This document shows positions 16,404-25,021 of a stretch of 64,000 nt of DNA, one piece after another. A program made the position numbers and the translations under genes. This DNA comes from Paraburkholderia bannensis (GTDB lineage Bacteria > Pseudomonadota > Gammaproteobacteria > Burkholderiales > Burkholderiaceae): assembly GCF_014200455.1 (NCBI RefSeq), contig NZ_JACHBW010000005.1, positions 124,001-188,000 of the forward strand. Direction: 5' to 3'. Each line of letters begins with the position of its first letter. The stretch's first letter is position 1. The notes under the pieces were generated by a model. That model saw only the letters and a program-made list of their open reading frames with translations. It was not told where the DNA came from and searched no databases.

Positions 16404-16439
16404 AATGTGCGTGCCGCAAGGTGGGGCGGCACGCACATT
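16404..16439 (-). terminator. Perfect 14-bp hairpin after small hydrophilic gene
   Basis: AATGTGCGTGCCGC and GCGGCACGCACATT pair without mismatch around an 8-base loop, 12 bp beyond the stop of the small gene at 16451. No U-tract follows. Confidence 0.7.
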
Positions 16440-16450
16440 GGCCGCGAGAA

Positions 16451-16693
16451 TCAGCCCACCGGCGTTTCGCCTTCGCCGGACTGCTTGCCTGGACGGTCCG
16501 CGGGCGATTGCTTGCGGTCTTCGTCGTGACGTTCGGGCATCTTGCTGCGCTCGTCGTCGTTATGTTGGGCGGTTTTCGGGTGACGCATCGCCTCCTCGTG
16601 CGCGCGGGTTTCGGTGCTCTTTTCTGTCTTCTCTTCTTCCTGCTGCGGGCTTTCCTGCTTTGGCCCGCTTTGCTGCTCGGTGTTCGCGTTCAT
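16451..16693 (-). CDS. Small, highly charged protein of unknown function
   Basis: An 80-residue protein starting MNANTEQQSGPKQESPQQEE, almost wholly Glu, Gln, Lys, Arg, Asp, Ser and Pro. No hydrophobic core is visible, so it is probably intrinsically disordered. GGGAG before the ATG at 16693 and a strong hairpin after the stop argue that it is a real transcription unit. It sits 81 bp downstream of motB on the same strand. I recognise no family beyond similar uncharacterised Burkholderia proteins. Confidence 0.6.
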   Translation of the reverse strand: MNANTEQQSGPKQESPQQEEEKTEKSTETRAHEEAMRHPKTAQHNDDERSKMPERHDEDRKQSPADRPGKQSGEGETPVG

Positions 16694-16774
16694 GGCATCG
16701 CTCCCTCTAAAGTCCACCGGATCTGCCCGGTCGATGCCATCACCTTCCGCAAGGACTGCGCCTGGGTCAGGGCG

Positions 16775-17704
16775 TCAGGAGGCTGCCTTTGGCGCCCCAC
16801 CTGCACCTGCGAGCGCTGCGAGATGTCCCGCGTTCTGGAAGAACGCCCGCTCCGCCGCCTTGTTCATCACCAGGATGCTGATGCGCCGGTTCAACGCGCT
16901 ATCGGAGTCGCCTTGATCGAGCGGCAGTACGTCGGCAAGACCGCGCACCTGCAGCAAACGGTCTTCGCGCAGATGTCCGGCCACCAACGCGCGCCGCGCC
17001 GCGTTGGCGCGCTCGCTCGACAATTCCCAGTTCGAGTAGCCGGCCAGACCGCCCGAATACGGCACCGAATCCGTATGGCCGGCGATCGACACGCCGCTGT
17101 CCACGTCGTTCAGCGCGCTGCCGATCTCGACGAGAATCGCGTAGGCGTAGTCTTCGAGCTTCGCACTGCCGGTCGCGAACATTGGCCGCTTGAGCGAATC
17201 GACGACTTCGATGCGCAGGCCCTCGTCGGTGATGGTGACGCGGATCTGGTCCTTGAACGCGCTCAGCGCAGGCTTTTGCTCGATCAGCGCCGAAAGCCGC
17301 GCCTTGAGTCCGGCGAGGCGCGTCTTGTCGGCGTTTTCGCCCGGCGCACGCAAAACGGCGTGAGTGGCGGCAGGCTGTGCGTTCGCGCCGCCCACGGCGG
17401 GCAGTTTGTTCGACAGATCGTGGCCGCCGCCGTTGATGATGCTCGGGCTGGGATTGGCCGAATTGGGCTTGCCGCCCAGCATGCTCGAAAGCGGCGTATT
17501 GAAGTACTTTTCGATGCCGTCGCGGTCGTACTGCGAAGTCGATCCCAGCAGCCACATCAGCAGGAAGAAGGCCATCATCGCCGTGACGAAGTCGGCGTAA
17601 GCGATCTTCCATGCGCCGCCGTGATGGGCGTCGTGGCCGCCTTTTTTCACGCGGCGCACGATGACCGGGGGCTTGCTGCTCTGGCTGTCCTTTGCGCCTG
17701 CCAT
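16775..17704 (-). CDS. motB: Flagellar motor stator protein MotB
   Basis: A 309-residue inner-membrane protein. One N-terminal transmembrane helix (about 31-53) carries the proton-binding Asp38 in AYADFVTAMMAFF. A linker follows, then an OmpA-like peptidoglycan-binding domain with SIAGHTDSVPYSG and NWELSSERANAARRAL. With MotA it forms the ion channel and anchors the stator to peptidoglycan. The gene begins 85 bp after motA's stop on the same strand. Confidence 0.96.
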   Translation of the reverse strand: MAGAKDSQSSKPPVIVRRVKKGGHDAHHGGAWKIAYADFVTAMMAFFLLMWLLGSTSQYDRDGIEKYFNTPLSSMLGGKPNSANPSPSIINGGGHDLSNKLPAVGGANAQPAATHAVLRAPGENADKTRLAGLKARLSALIEQKPALSAFKDQIRVTITDEGLRIEVVDSLKRPMFATGSAKLEDYAYAILVEIGSALNDVDSGVSIAGHTDSVPYSGGLAGYSNWELSSERANAARRALVAGHLREDRLLQVRGLADVLPLDQGDSDSALNRRISILVMNKAAERAFFQNAGHLAALAGAGGAPKAAS

Positions 17705-17789
17705 GTCAATCTCCTGAACTTCCTGTCTTGGCCGCCGAAAACGGCCTTCAAAGTGGCTTCAAGCGGCCTTCTATCGGATATCGAAGCGC

Positions 17790-18659
17790 CTAGGCGGCCT
17801 TGGGCGACCGGGTCGCGCGCACCGTCTCGTCGAGTTCCTTGAAGCTTGGACGATCCGCCGTGAACAGCACCTTGCGGCCGAATTCCACCGCCACGGGCGG
17901 CGCATAGCCGGCCAGCGAGGCGAGCAGCACCGCCTTGACGCACTGGAACGGCTTGGCGGCGGCGCGGCCCTTGGCGTTGAGCAGATCGGCGAGCGGGCCG
18001 ACAAAACCGTAAGCCAGCAGAATGCCGAGGAAGGTGCCCACCAGCGCCCCGGCGATCATCTCGCCCAGCACGGCGGGCGGCTGACCCACCGAACCCATCG
18101 TATGCACCACGCCCATCACGGCCGCCACGATGCCGAAGGCGGGCAGGCCGTCGGCCATCTTCTGGATCGCATTGGGCGCGACCGAGACTTCGGAGTGGTG
18201 CGTCTCCAGTTCCTCGTCCATCAGGTCCTGCATCTCGATGGGATTCACGTTGCCGCTCGACATCATGCGCAGATAGTCAACGATGAAGTCGAGCAGATGA
18301 TGATCGGCCAGCACGCGCTCGTACTTCTGGAACAGCGGGCTGCTTTCCGGTGCTTCGATATCCGCTTCGAGCGCCATCATGCCTTCCTTGCGCGCCTTCT
18401 GAAGCAGCTCATAAAGCAGGGCGATCAGTTCGAGATACTGCGCCTTGGTATAGCCGCCGCCCTTGAAACAGGTGGGCAGCGCCTTGAGTGTCTTGCCCAG
18501 CGTCGCGCGCGGATTGCTCACCACGAAAGCGCCCAGCGCCGCGCCAAAAATGCATAGCAGTTCGAACGGTTGCACGAGTGCGGGCAAATGACCGCCTACT
18601 CCCACGAAACTGCCGATTACCGATCCCAGGACCACGATCCAGCCGATTGCGACGAACAT
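17790..18659 (-). CDS. motA: Flagellar motor stator protein MotA
   Basis: A 289-residue four-helix membrane protein. MFVAIGWIVVLGSVIGSFVG starts the first helix. The cytoplasmic loop contains the charged segment PLFQKYERVLADHHLLDFIV that contacts the rotor, and PAFGIVAAVMGVVHTMGSV holds the conserved proline of helix 3. AAGGAG precedes the ATG closely. In many Burkholderia motAB follow flhDC, but no flhDC is present here; 670 bp of spacer separates motA from a divergent diguanylate cyclase gene. Confidence 0.96.
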   Translation of the reverse strand: MFVAIGWIVVLGSVIGSFVGVGGHLPALVQPFELLCIFGAALGAFVVSNPRATLGKTLKALPTCFKGGGYTKAQYLELIALLYELLQKARKEGMMALEADIEAPESSPLFQKYERVLADHHLLDFIVDYLRMMSSGNVNPIEMQDLMDEELETHHSEVSVAPNAIQKMADGLPAFGIVAAVMGVVHTMGSVGQPPAVLGEMIAGALVGTFLGILLAYGFVGPLADLLNAKGRAAAKPFQCVKAVLLASLAGYAPPVAVEFGRKVLFTADRPSFKELDETVRATRSPKAA

Positions 18660-19332
18660 GAAGTCTCCTTGTTTTCCCGTGAATCAAACAGCGAGGCGGC
18701 GCGTCTCTCAGGCGCGGCGCGTGCGATTGCGCGCCAACAGGCGGCGTGTCGCGAAGTTGGTGGCGGCGCCCGCATGACGTACCCACAGCACGCCGGCGCG
18801 ACGGGCGCGCGGCGCTGCACTGGTCGCGCGCGGGCGACTGCCTGCGAGTCGGGCGGCGTTCGCAAACGGATGGCGAAGAGTAATTTTTACTGCCTGTTCG
18901 GGTGTTTTCATGACGTTTTTGCTAAAGATCCGTGGCCTGCTTTACGGCGGCGCGTCATATTGCTGAAGCCATTCGAAAGATATTTTTGCAGGGAGCGATG
19001 CGGAATTTTTTGCAGCTTGATTCGATATCCGAATTAATTGTCGGGGTCGCCGGAATGGCGAAAGCGACGGAAATCAAGGCTCCGAAGGCGCCCTGTCCGG
19101 CCGCGCACGAGGACGCCCGAAGGTCGTCAAGCACACACTCATGCGCCTATTAAAACGTTTGCGAGCGCGATGAGGGTTTTCAGCTAAGTGCGTCGCCTGG
19201 GGTAAAAATTTCCTGAAAGATGCCGTAAACAGAAGCAAGGCGATGCGCAACACTGCACAGCGCCTCATGATGAACTCCGGCGCGCGGCGCATCGTGCGCC
19301 GATTCCGCCGTGGTTATGGCCTGGGTCACCGA
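18660..19332. other. Divergent regulatory region between motA and diguanylate cyclase
   Basis: No gene is supported in this 673-bp spacer. The motA-proximal third is GC-rich. An AT-richer segment around 18880-19030 probably carries the motA promoter. A FliA-type promoter for the diguanylate cyclase lies at 19203-19229. Short frames on both strands have no family resemblance. Confidence 0.5.
19203..19229 (+). promoter_or_regulatory. Candidate sigma-28 (FliA) promoter of the diguanylate cyclase gene
   Basis: TAAAAATT, an 11-base spacer and GCCGTAAA match the enterobacterial FliA consensus TAAAGTTT-N11-GCCGATAA at 6 of 8 positions in each half with exact spacing. It lies about 100 bp upstream of the ATG at 19333 and would place transcription under flagellar class III control. 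Confidence 0.55.
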
Positions 19333-21255
19333 ATGATTACTGCACCGCTTCCGCTCGACGAGGGCCTGCGCCTGCGCGCGCTCAAACGTCTGGATATTCT
19401 CGATTCCGAGCCGGAAGAAGCGTTCGACCGTGTCGCCAGACTGGCCGCACGGGCGTTTAGCGTGCCCATCGTGCTGGTGTCGCTGGTCGACGAAGACCGG
19501 CAGTGGTTCAAGTCTCACCACGGCCTGGCGGCCTGCGAGACGCCGCGCAGCGTGTCTTTCTGCGCGCATGCCGTGCTCAGCAAACGCATGCTGGTGGTGG
19601 AGGACTCGCACGACGACGAGCGTTTTTTCGACAATCCGCTGGTGGTGGGCGCGCCCTATATCCGCTTCTATGCGGGTTCGCCGCTGCGTCTCGCCGATGG
19701 CCAGGTGATCGGCACGCTTTGTCTGATCGATACGAAGCCGCGCAGTTTCGAAGCGGACGACGCGCAGGCGCTGGCCGAATATGCCGAACTGATCGAGCGC
19801 GAACTCGAAGTGCGCCGCCAGTTGATCCGCTCGCGCACGGCGCATGAGCGCGACCGCCGCTCGCTCGCGATCAGCGAGGCGCGCTTTACGACCGTGTTCA
19901 AGGAAACGCCGATCGGCAATGCGCTGGTCGCGCTCGACGGACGTTTTCTCGAAGTCAATCCCACCTTCACCGAAATCACCGGCTACGACGAGGCGACGCT
20001 GCGCAAGCTGACTTTCGCCGAGGTCACGCATCCGGCCGATGTCGCCTCCGATGTCGCGCTCGCGGCGGAACTGGTGGCCGGCAAGCAGACCACCTATACG
20101 ACCGAAAAGCGCTACGTGCGCCCGGACGGCACGGCGATCTGGGTGAATCTTGCCGTGACGCTGTTGCGCGACGCGACCGGCGTGCCGCTGCATTTCATCG
20201 CCGCGGTGCAGGACATCGACAGCCGCAAGAAAAGCGAAGAAGCGCTGCGCAACTATCACGTGGAGCTGGAAGAGCGCGTGCGCGAGCGCACCGCCGAATT
20301 GCGGCGCAGCCGCGACGCCTTGCAGACCATCACGGACAATCTGCCCGTGTTGATTGCCGCGGTGGATCGCGATCTGCGTTACCAGTTCAACAACGAAACC
20401 TTCAAACGCGTGCTGGCCAAACCCTCGGCGGTGCTGCGCGGCGTGAGCATTCGCGACACACTGCGCCCCGAATTGTTCGAGCAGTTGCAGCCGCTCTTCA
20501 AGCGCGCGCTGGCAGGTGAACGCGTGACTTGCGAGGAGGTGCGCTACCGCGCGGATGAAGAGCGCGTCTGGTGCACGACCTATATTCCGGCCGAGCGTGA
20601 AGGCAAGGTGACAGGCTTTTACGTCGTCTCGCACGATGTCACCGAACAGCGCCGCACCGAACGCGAACTGCGCGAGAACGCGCTGATCGACCCGCTCACG
20701 GGCCTGGCGAACCGTCGTGCGCTCGAACAGGAATTGCAGGCGACGCTGGCGCAGGCAAGCCCGTTTGCGCTGTCCTTTATCGATCTGGACGGCTTTAAGG
20801 GCATCAACGACCGCTATGGTCACGATACCGGCGACGCGCTGCTGCGCGAGGTGGCGCAGCGGCTCACGTCGACGGTGCACGCGGGCGATTTTGTGAGCCG
20901 TTTGGGGGGGGACGAGTTCGTGGTGGTAAGCCGTGGCGTGAACGAGGCGGCCAGTATCTCCGGTGCGGCCGGTTCGGCCAGCGTGGCTAGTGCGGCGGCG
21001 AGTGCGGCGGCGAGTGCGGAGCGCATCGCGCAGGCGGTCTGCCAGTCGCTTGCGCGGCCCTTCGTGGCGGGGGGCCAGGTGATCGAATGCAGCGCGAGCG
21101 TGGGCGTGGTGCTGCATGGCGCGGATGAGGCCGGCGTGCGGCCGGATGAGCCGCTTGCGCTGGCCGACGCCGCGATGTACGAGGCCAAGCGCGCGGGTCG
21201 CAATACCTGGCGGCTGGCGCGGCAGGCTTCGCATGCGGCGGTGGCCGCTCAATAG
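19333..21255 (+). CDS. GAF-PAS-PAS-GGDEF diguanylate cyclase
   Basis: A 640-residue soluble protein. Residues 5-160 are a GAF domain (ILDSEPEEAFDRVARLA onward), 178-300 a PAS domain (FLEVNPTFTEITGYDEATL), 325-440 a second PAS-like domain after a coiled coil, and 450-630 a GGDEF domain. The active site GGDEF is intact at 525-529, so it should make c-di-GMP. The inhibitory I-site is absent: HAGD replaces RxxD. A Ser/Ala-rich stretch (about 540-563) with tandem DNA repeats interrupts the domain after GGDEF. ATGs at 19243 and 19267 are in frame, but family similarity starts at 19333 and the FliA-like promoter ends at 19229. It is divergent from motAB. Confidence 0.93.
   Translation: MITAPLPLDEGLRLRALKRLDILDSEPEEAFDRVARLAARAFSVPIVLVSLVDEDRQWFKSHHGLAACETPRSVSFCAHAVLSKRMLVVEDSHDDERFFDNPLVVGAPYIRFYAGSPLRLADGQVIGTLCLIDTKPRSFEADDAQALAEYAELIERELEVRRQLIRSRTAHERDRRSLAISEARFTTVFKETPIGNALVALDGRFLEVNPTFTEITGYDEATLRKLTFAEVTHPADVASDVALAAELVAGKQTTYTTEKRYVRPDGTAIWVNLAVTLLRDATGVPLHFIAAVQDIDSRKKSEEALRNYHVELEERVRERTAELRRSRDALQTITDNLPVLIAAVDRDLRYQFNNETFKRVLAKPSAVLRGVSIRDTLRPELFEQLQPLFKRALAGERVTCEEVRYRADEERVWCTTYIPAEREGKVTGFYVVSHDVTEQRRTERELRENALIDPLTGLANRRALEQELQATLAQASPFALSFIDLDGFKGINDRYGHDTGDALLREVAQRLTSTVHAGDFVSRLGGDEFVVVSRGVNEAASISGAAGSASVASAAASAAASAERIAQAVCQSLARPFVAGGQVIECSASVGVVLHGADEAGVRPDEPLALADAAMYEAKRAGRNTWRLARQASHAAVAAQ
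20989..21021 (+). repeat. 12-bp tandem repeat inside GGDEF coding sequence
   Basis: AGTGCGGCGGCG occurs twice in a row (20989-21000 and 21001-21012), then a partial copy AGTGCGGAG. It encodes Ser-Ala-Ala-Ala units. Length change by slippage would stay in frame. Confidence 0.7.
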
Positions 21256-21292
21256 CCGCGCAATGGCCCCGCAATGGCGGCTCAATAGCCGC
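21247..21292 (+). repeat. Direct repeat spanning the diguanylate cyclase stop codon
   Basis: GCTCAATAGCCGC occurs at 21247-21259 and again at 21280-21292. The first copy contains the TAG stop. Related CAATGGC units lie between, so the 3' end has been locally duplicated. Confidence 0.6.
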
Positions 21293-21570
21293 TCAATGGC
21301 ACCCCGTTCTGGCGGGAGCCTGCTGCGCAACCGTACCCGGATGCACGGTCCGGGAACGGAATCTGCTGCTGTGTGCCGCAATGGTCCGATCGCGGCGTTG
21401 CAGCAGCATTACCCGAAGCGGCAGTGCAAATTTCGCATGCCGCCGTGCGTAAATCCGGCCTTGACGCGATAATGCCCTGATTGCGCGAGCGTTCGCTGCG
21501 CAGGGCGCTCGCCGTTCGCCGAGGTCTGCATCGACCACGCAACCCGGACCAGAGATACGCGGTGCGCGCC
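21256..21570. other. Spacer upstream of heme oxygenase gene
   Basis: This 315-bp spacer holds a direct repeat at its left end and otherwise nothing I can assign. It should contain the promoter of the bphO operon; no clear sigma-70 pair is obvious. The coding frame of the heme oxygenase is open through its right part but without family-like sequence. Confidence 0.4.
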
Positions 21571-22308
21571 ATGGCTGCGTGCCCGCGGCCCCGTTTCAAC
21601 GCATGTACGTTTGCACGTTTGCCTACCCGGACCCGACCCGTGACCGCACTTCGATCCGCAGCCGAATCCTCGTTCGTCGACGTCCTCGGCGCCTTGCGCC
21701 TTGCCACCGCGTCGCGCCACGAGAGCGCCGAGCGCGCCATGCCGCTCGCCGTCGCCAGACCCACTCTCGCCGATTACCGGCAGCATCTACGCGTGCTGCA
21801 CGCCTGGCTCGCGCCGCTCGACGCCTGGCTGCAGCGGTTCGCCGATGGCCCGCAGGATCCCGCCTTGCTGCCGCCGCTGGCGCGCCTGGCGCTGATCGAG
21901 CGCGATCTCGCGCATCCGGCCTTGCAGGCGCTGCCGCGCGTGGAAGGCGCGCCGGCCGTCGCGGCCTCGCCAGCGCTTGCCCCGCTCGAAGCCGGTGTTG
22001 CATGGCGTTGGGGCGCCTGTTATGTGATCGAAGGCTCGCAACTGGGCGGCGCGGTGCTGCTGCGCCGCTATGCGGGCGCGTTCGCGCCGCATCCGCTCGA
22101 TTATCTGAGCGGCGACGGCAACGCGCCTGGCCCGCGCTGGCATGCCTTCGTCGCGGCGATGCGCCGTGCGGTGCATACGCCGCGCGACGTCGATCTCGCC
22201 TGTGCGGGCGCGCGCGCCGCGTTCGACCGGCTGATCGCGCTGCTGCCGGAGTCTGCATCCGCAGACCGCGGCGCAGCGTCCGCCGTGGCCGGCGCCGTCA
22301 CGGCCTGA
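21571..22308 (+). CDS. bphO: Biliverdin-producing heme oxygenase, BphO type
   Basis: A heme oxygenase-like protein of about 220-245 residues. LRLATASRHESAERAMPLA contains the proximal His of the heme-binding helix (consensus Tx3HxxxE). WRWGACYVIEGSQLGGAVLL is the distal helix with the conserved G/S-x-LGG motif. Bacterial BphO opens heme to biliverdin, the chromophore for bacteriophytochrome, which is encoded 2.7 kb away on the opposite strand. Start uncertain: ATG 21571 or GTG 21640. The first conserved residues appear near 21690. The gene is followed after 32 bp by a PAS histidine kinase on the same strand. Confidence 0.85.
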   Translation: MAACPRPRFNACTFARLPTRTRPVTALRSAAESSFVDVLGALRLATASRHESAERAMPLAVARPTLADYRQHLRVLHAWLAPLDAWLQRFADGPQDPALLPPLARLALIERDLAHPALQALPRVEGAPAVAASPALAPLEAGVAWRWGACYVIEGSQLGGAVLLRRYAGAFAPHPLDYLSGDGNAPGPRWHAFVAAMRRAVHTPRDVDLACAGARAAFDRLIALLPESASADRGAASAVAGAVTA

Positions 22309-22340
22309 GCGCTCGCGGCGCCAGCCTCGTCGGCGACATC

Positions 22341-24080
22341 ATGTACGAGCCCTTGTCAGACCTGCCGGCCGGCGGAGCTGCTCCGGGCGAGCCCGCGCCC
22401 AGGGTCGGCGTCGATGTCGACGCGGGCGAAATCTTCGAAGCGTTGCCCGACGCCTGGCTGGTGCTGGACGCCGACATGCAGGTGGTGGCCGCGAATCGCG
22501 CCTATCTCGCGCTGGTGTCGAGCGAACGCGCCGCCCTGGTCGGGCGGTCGATCTACGAGATCAACCAGGCGGGCTCGGCGGCGCAGCGCGAAGCGCGGCG
22601 TCAGTGGCTCGATACCATGCTTGGCGGCGGCGTGCCCGGCGAAAGCCGCCTTGGTCCGCCGATTCGCTACGACCTCGCCGACGGCGCTGCCGGTCCGCTG
22701 GTGCCGCGCTACTGGCAGGCGCGCGTCACGCTGATGAGCACCGCGCGCGGCGAGCGCCTCTACGGCCTGTGTGTGCACGACATCACCGGGCGCATGGAAG
22801 ACGAGGCGCGCGAACAACGCGAGCGCGCCAAGCTGCGCTCGCAGGCGCGCCTGCGTCAGGTGCTCATGGAAGAGGCCAACGAACAGTTGCGTCTGCAACA
22901 GGAACAGTTGCAGCACGCGCTGGCGTTCGCGCGCGTCGGCGCGTGGGAGCTGCAAACGCAGACCGGCATGTTCACCTGCAACGATCAGTTCAAGATGCTG
23001 CTGGGTTTGCCCCCCGCCGCAACCATCACCGAATCCCGACTGTTCGGAGAGCTGATCGATGTCGAGCATCGCGAGCGCGTGCGTGATGCCTTCGACGCCG
23101 CGCGTTTCGCCGACGCGCCCGTGGAGGTCGATTTCCGCGTCACGTGGCCCAGTCGCGAGCGGCGCTGGGTGCTGTTGCGCGCGGCGCGTCCGCGTGGCGG
23201 CGAGGCGCCGGGCAGCGACGCTGGCGGCGCGACTGGTGGCACAACCGGTGGCACAACCGGTGGCACGGCGGGCGGCACGGCGCCCATCATCGGTCTCGCG
23301 CTCGATATTTCCATGCGCAAGGAGTTGGAGCTGGAGCACCAGGCCGCCGCTGTGGCCGAGCGCGCTGCGCGCGAACGCAGCGAAGAGGCCACGCGCGCCA
23401 TGGATCACTTCGTCGCCGCCGTGAGCCACGAATTGCGCTCGCCGCTAGGCGCGATCCAGTCCTGGGCGACGCTGCTGCAACGTGCCGGCGACCTCGCGCA
23501 CATGGCGCGCGCAGGCACGGTGATCGAGCGTAACGCGCGCCAGCTTGCATTGATGGTCGACGACCTGCTCGATAGCGGCGCGATCGCCACGGGCAAACTC
23601 TCGATCGAACTGGCGCCGGTCGATCTGGGGGCGCTGGCGGGCAATATCGCCGAAGACATGCGCATGCGCATCGAGGAAAAAGGCGTGCGCCTCATCGCCG
23701 ATGAGCTGGATTCCTGCGTCGTCATGGCCGACGAGAAGCGCCTGCGGCAGGTGATCTGGAATCTGATGACCAATGCGCTCAAGTTCAGCGAGACGGGTGA
23801 GATCGTCGTGAGCGTGCGCGCCACTCGCGTGGCTTCGGGGCAGGCGGGCGCGGTGCAATTGAGCGTGCGCGATTCGGGACGCGGTATCGCGCCCGATGTG
23901 CTGGAGCGCATCTTCGAGCGCTTCTATCAGGCCGAAGGCAGTGGTCGGGCGTCCGGTCTGGGGCTGGGTCTGTGGCTCGCGCGCAGCATCGTGCGTTTGC
24001 ACGGCGGCTCGATCTGGGCTGAAAGCGCTGGCGAAGGACAGGGCGCGACCTTCCGCGTGAGTCTGCCGCGCTACCGATAG
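22341..24080 (+). CDS. Soluble PAS-PAS sensor histidine kinase
   Basis: A 579-residue cytoplasmic kinase. PAS1 (about 28-150) starts with EIFEALPDAWLVLDADMQVV. A coiled coil (152-195) follows, then a PAS_3-type domain (195-320) with FARVGAWELQTQTGMFTCND. HisKA carries His363 in FVAAVSHELRSPLGAIQSW, and the ATPase domain has NLMTNALKFS, VRDSGRGIAPD and GLGLGLWLAR. There are no transmembrane segments. A Gly-Thr linker before the kinase core is encoded by tandem 12-bp repeats. Its place in the bphO operon, and a single-domain response regulator nearby, suggest a link to the phytochrome pathway, which is inference. Confidence 0.9.
   Translation: MYEPLSDLPAGGAAPGEPAPRVGVDVDAGEIFEALPDAWLVLDADMQVVAANRAYLALVSSERAALVGRSIYEINQAGSAAQREARRQWLDTMLGGGVPGESRLGPPIRYDLADGAAGPLVPRYWQARVTLMSTARGERLYGLCVHDITGRMEDEAREQRERAKLRSQARLRQVLMEEANEQLRLQQEQLQHALAFARVGAWELQTQTGMFTCNDQFKMLLGLPPAATITESRLFGELIDVEHRERVRDAFDAARFADAPVEVDFRVTWPSRERRWVLLRAARPRGGEAPGSDAGGATGGTTGGTTGGTAGGTAPIIGLALDISMRKELELEHQAAAVAERAARERSEEATRAMDHFVAAVSHELRSPLGAIQSWATLLQRAGDLAHMARAGTVIERNARQLALMVDDLLDSGAIATGKLSIELAPVDLGALAGNIAEDMRMRIEEKGVRLIADELDSCVVMADEKRLRQVIWNLMTNALKFSETGEIVVSVRATRVASGQAGAVQLSVRDSGRGIAPDVLERIFERFYQAEGSGRASGLGLGLWLARSIVRLHGGSIWAESAGEGQGATFRVSLPRYR
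23235..23282 (+). repeat. 12-bp tandem repeat encoding a Gly-Gly-Thr linker
   Basis: Four head-to-tail units starting with GGTGGCACAACC (two identical, two variant) encode Gly-Gly-Thr-Thr and Gly-Gly-Thr-Ala steps between the second PAS domain and the kinase core. Copy-number change would alter linker length in frame. Confidence 0.75.
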
Positions 24081-24129
24081 GGCCGCGCACTGACGCTACA
24101 ATCCGGTCATTGCTCCCACGCAGATTGCC

Positions 24130-24501
24130 ATGACCGATTCTCCGCCTACCACGCCGCTCGACGCGCTGATGCAGCAGGTGCTCGCGTTTCGCGAAGCGCG
24201 CGACTGGCAGCAGTTCCATACGCTGCGCAACCTGATCGTCTCGACCAGCATCGAGGCGGGCGAGTTGCTCGAAACCATCCAGTGGAAAGACGACGCGCAG
24301 ATCGCGGCGATGCTCGCCGACGCACAAGGCCGCGCGCACCTCGAACAGGAGTGCGCCGATGTTTTTATCTATCTGCTGCTGGTGGCGCACACGGCGGGCT
24401 TCGATCTCGTGAAGGCCGCCGCCGACAAGGTGCGCGTGAACGAGACGCGCTATCCCGTCGACAAGGCGCGCGGCAACGCCATAAAACATAGCGAGCTTTG
24501 A
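24130..24501 (+). CDS. MazG-like / all-alpha NTP pyrophosphatase
   Basis: A 123-residue all-helical protein. STSIEAGELLETIQWKDD provides the first acidic metal-binding motif, and LEQECADVFIYLLLVAH the second, as in MazG-like and RS21-C6/dCTPase enzymes that hydrolyse noncanonical or deoxy-NTPs. VRVNETRYPVDKARGNAIK is the conserved C-terminal segment. It starts 49 bp after the PAS kinase and ends 27 bp from the convergent response-regulator gene. Its presence inside a light-sensing cluster is unexplained. Confidence 0.9.
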   Translation: MTDSPPTTPLDALMQQVLAFREARDWQQFHTLRNLIVSTSIEAGELLETIQWKDDAQIAAMLADAQGRAHLEQECADVFIYLLLVAHTAGFDLVKAAADKVRVNETRYPVDKARGNAIKHSEL

Positions 24502-24528
24502 CGCGCCTGGCGCGGGTCTATCGACGCC

Positions 24529-24966
24529 TTATCGACTATAAGGCGGCGGCTCGTTGAGCACGGCCCAGAACACGCCCAGATCGTTGATCGCCTCCATGAA
24601 GTCGTCGAACTCCACGGGCTTCACCACATAGGCGTTTACGCCCAGATCGTAGCTGCGCAGCAGATCCTTTTCCTCGCGCGACGACGTGAGCATGACAATG
24701 GGCACGCGCCGCAGCCGGTCGTCTTCGCGCACGACCTTGAGCACTTCGTGACCGTCGAGCTTGGGCAGCTTCTTGTCGAGCAGGATCACGGCGGGGTTTT
24801 CATCGGCGCGATCGGCCCATTGGCCTTCGCGACGCAGATAATCGAGCGCTTCCGCGCCGTCACGCAAGGCCACCACCGGATTCGCGAGCCGGGCCTTTTC
24901 GAGCGCGATCAACGTCAGCTCGATATCGTTGGGATTGTCTTCCACCAGCAAGATGGGTCTTAACAC
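24529..24966 (-). CDS. Single-domain response regulator, Rcp1-like
   Basis: A 145-residue CheY-like receiver alone. The acidic pair is ED at 9-10 in LLVEDNPNDIELTL, the phosphoacceptor is Asp64 in VILLDKKLPKLDG, and the conserved Lys lies in AYVVKPVEF. The NPNDIELTLIALEKA pattern and the insert around EGQWADRADENP are typical of Rcp1-type partners of phytochrome kinases. It is transcribed 55 bp downstream of bphP on the same strand. There is no output domain, so it presumably acts through protein contacts or a phosphorelay. Confidence 0.92.
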   Translation of the reverse strand: MLRPILLVEDNPNDIELTLIALEKARLANPVVALRDGAEALDYLRREGQWADRADENPAVILLDKKLPKLDGHEVLKVVREDDRLRRVPIVMLTSSREEKDLLRSYDLGVNAYVVKPVEFDDFMEAINDLGVFWAVLNEPPPYSR

Positions 24967-25021
24967 GACGCTTTCCTTCCTCTACCGCGCACAGGCGCGT
25001 AAAAACAGTCAGTCCTGAACT

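Noticed and set aside
19180..21381. Minus-strand open frame of 733 codons
   Set aside because: It is fully antisense to the diguanylate cyclase, has no family motifs and a His/Arg/Gln-rich composition typical of shadow frames in high-GC genes.
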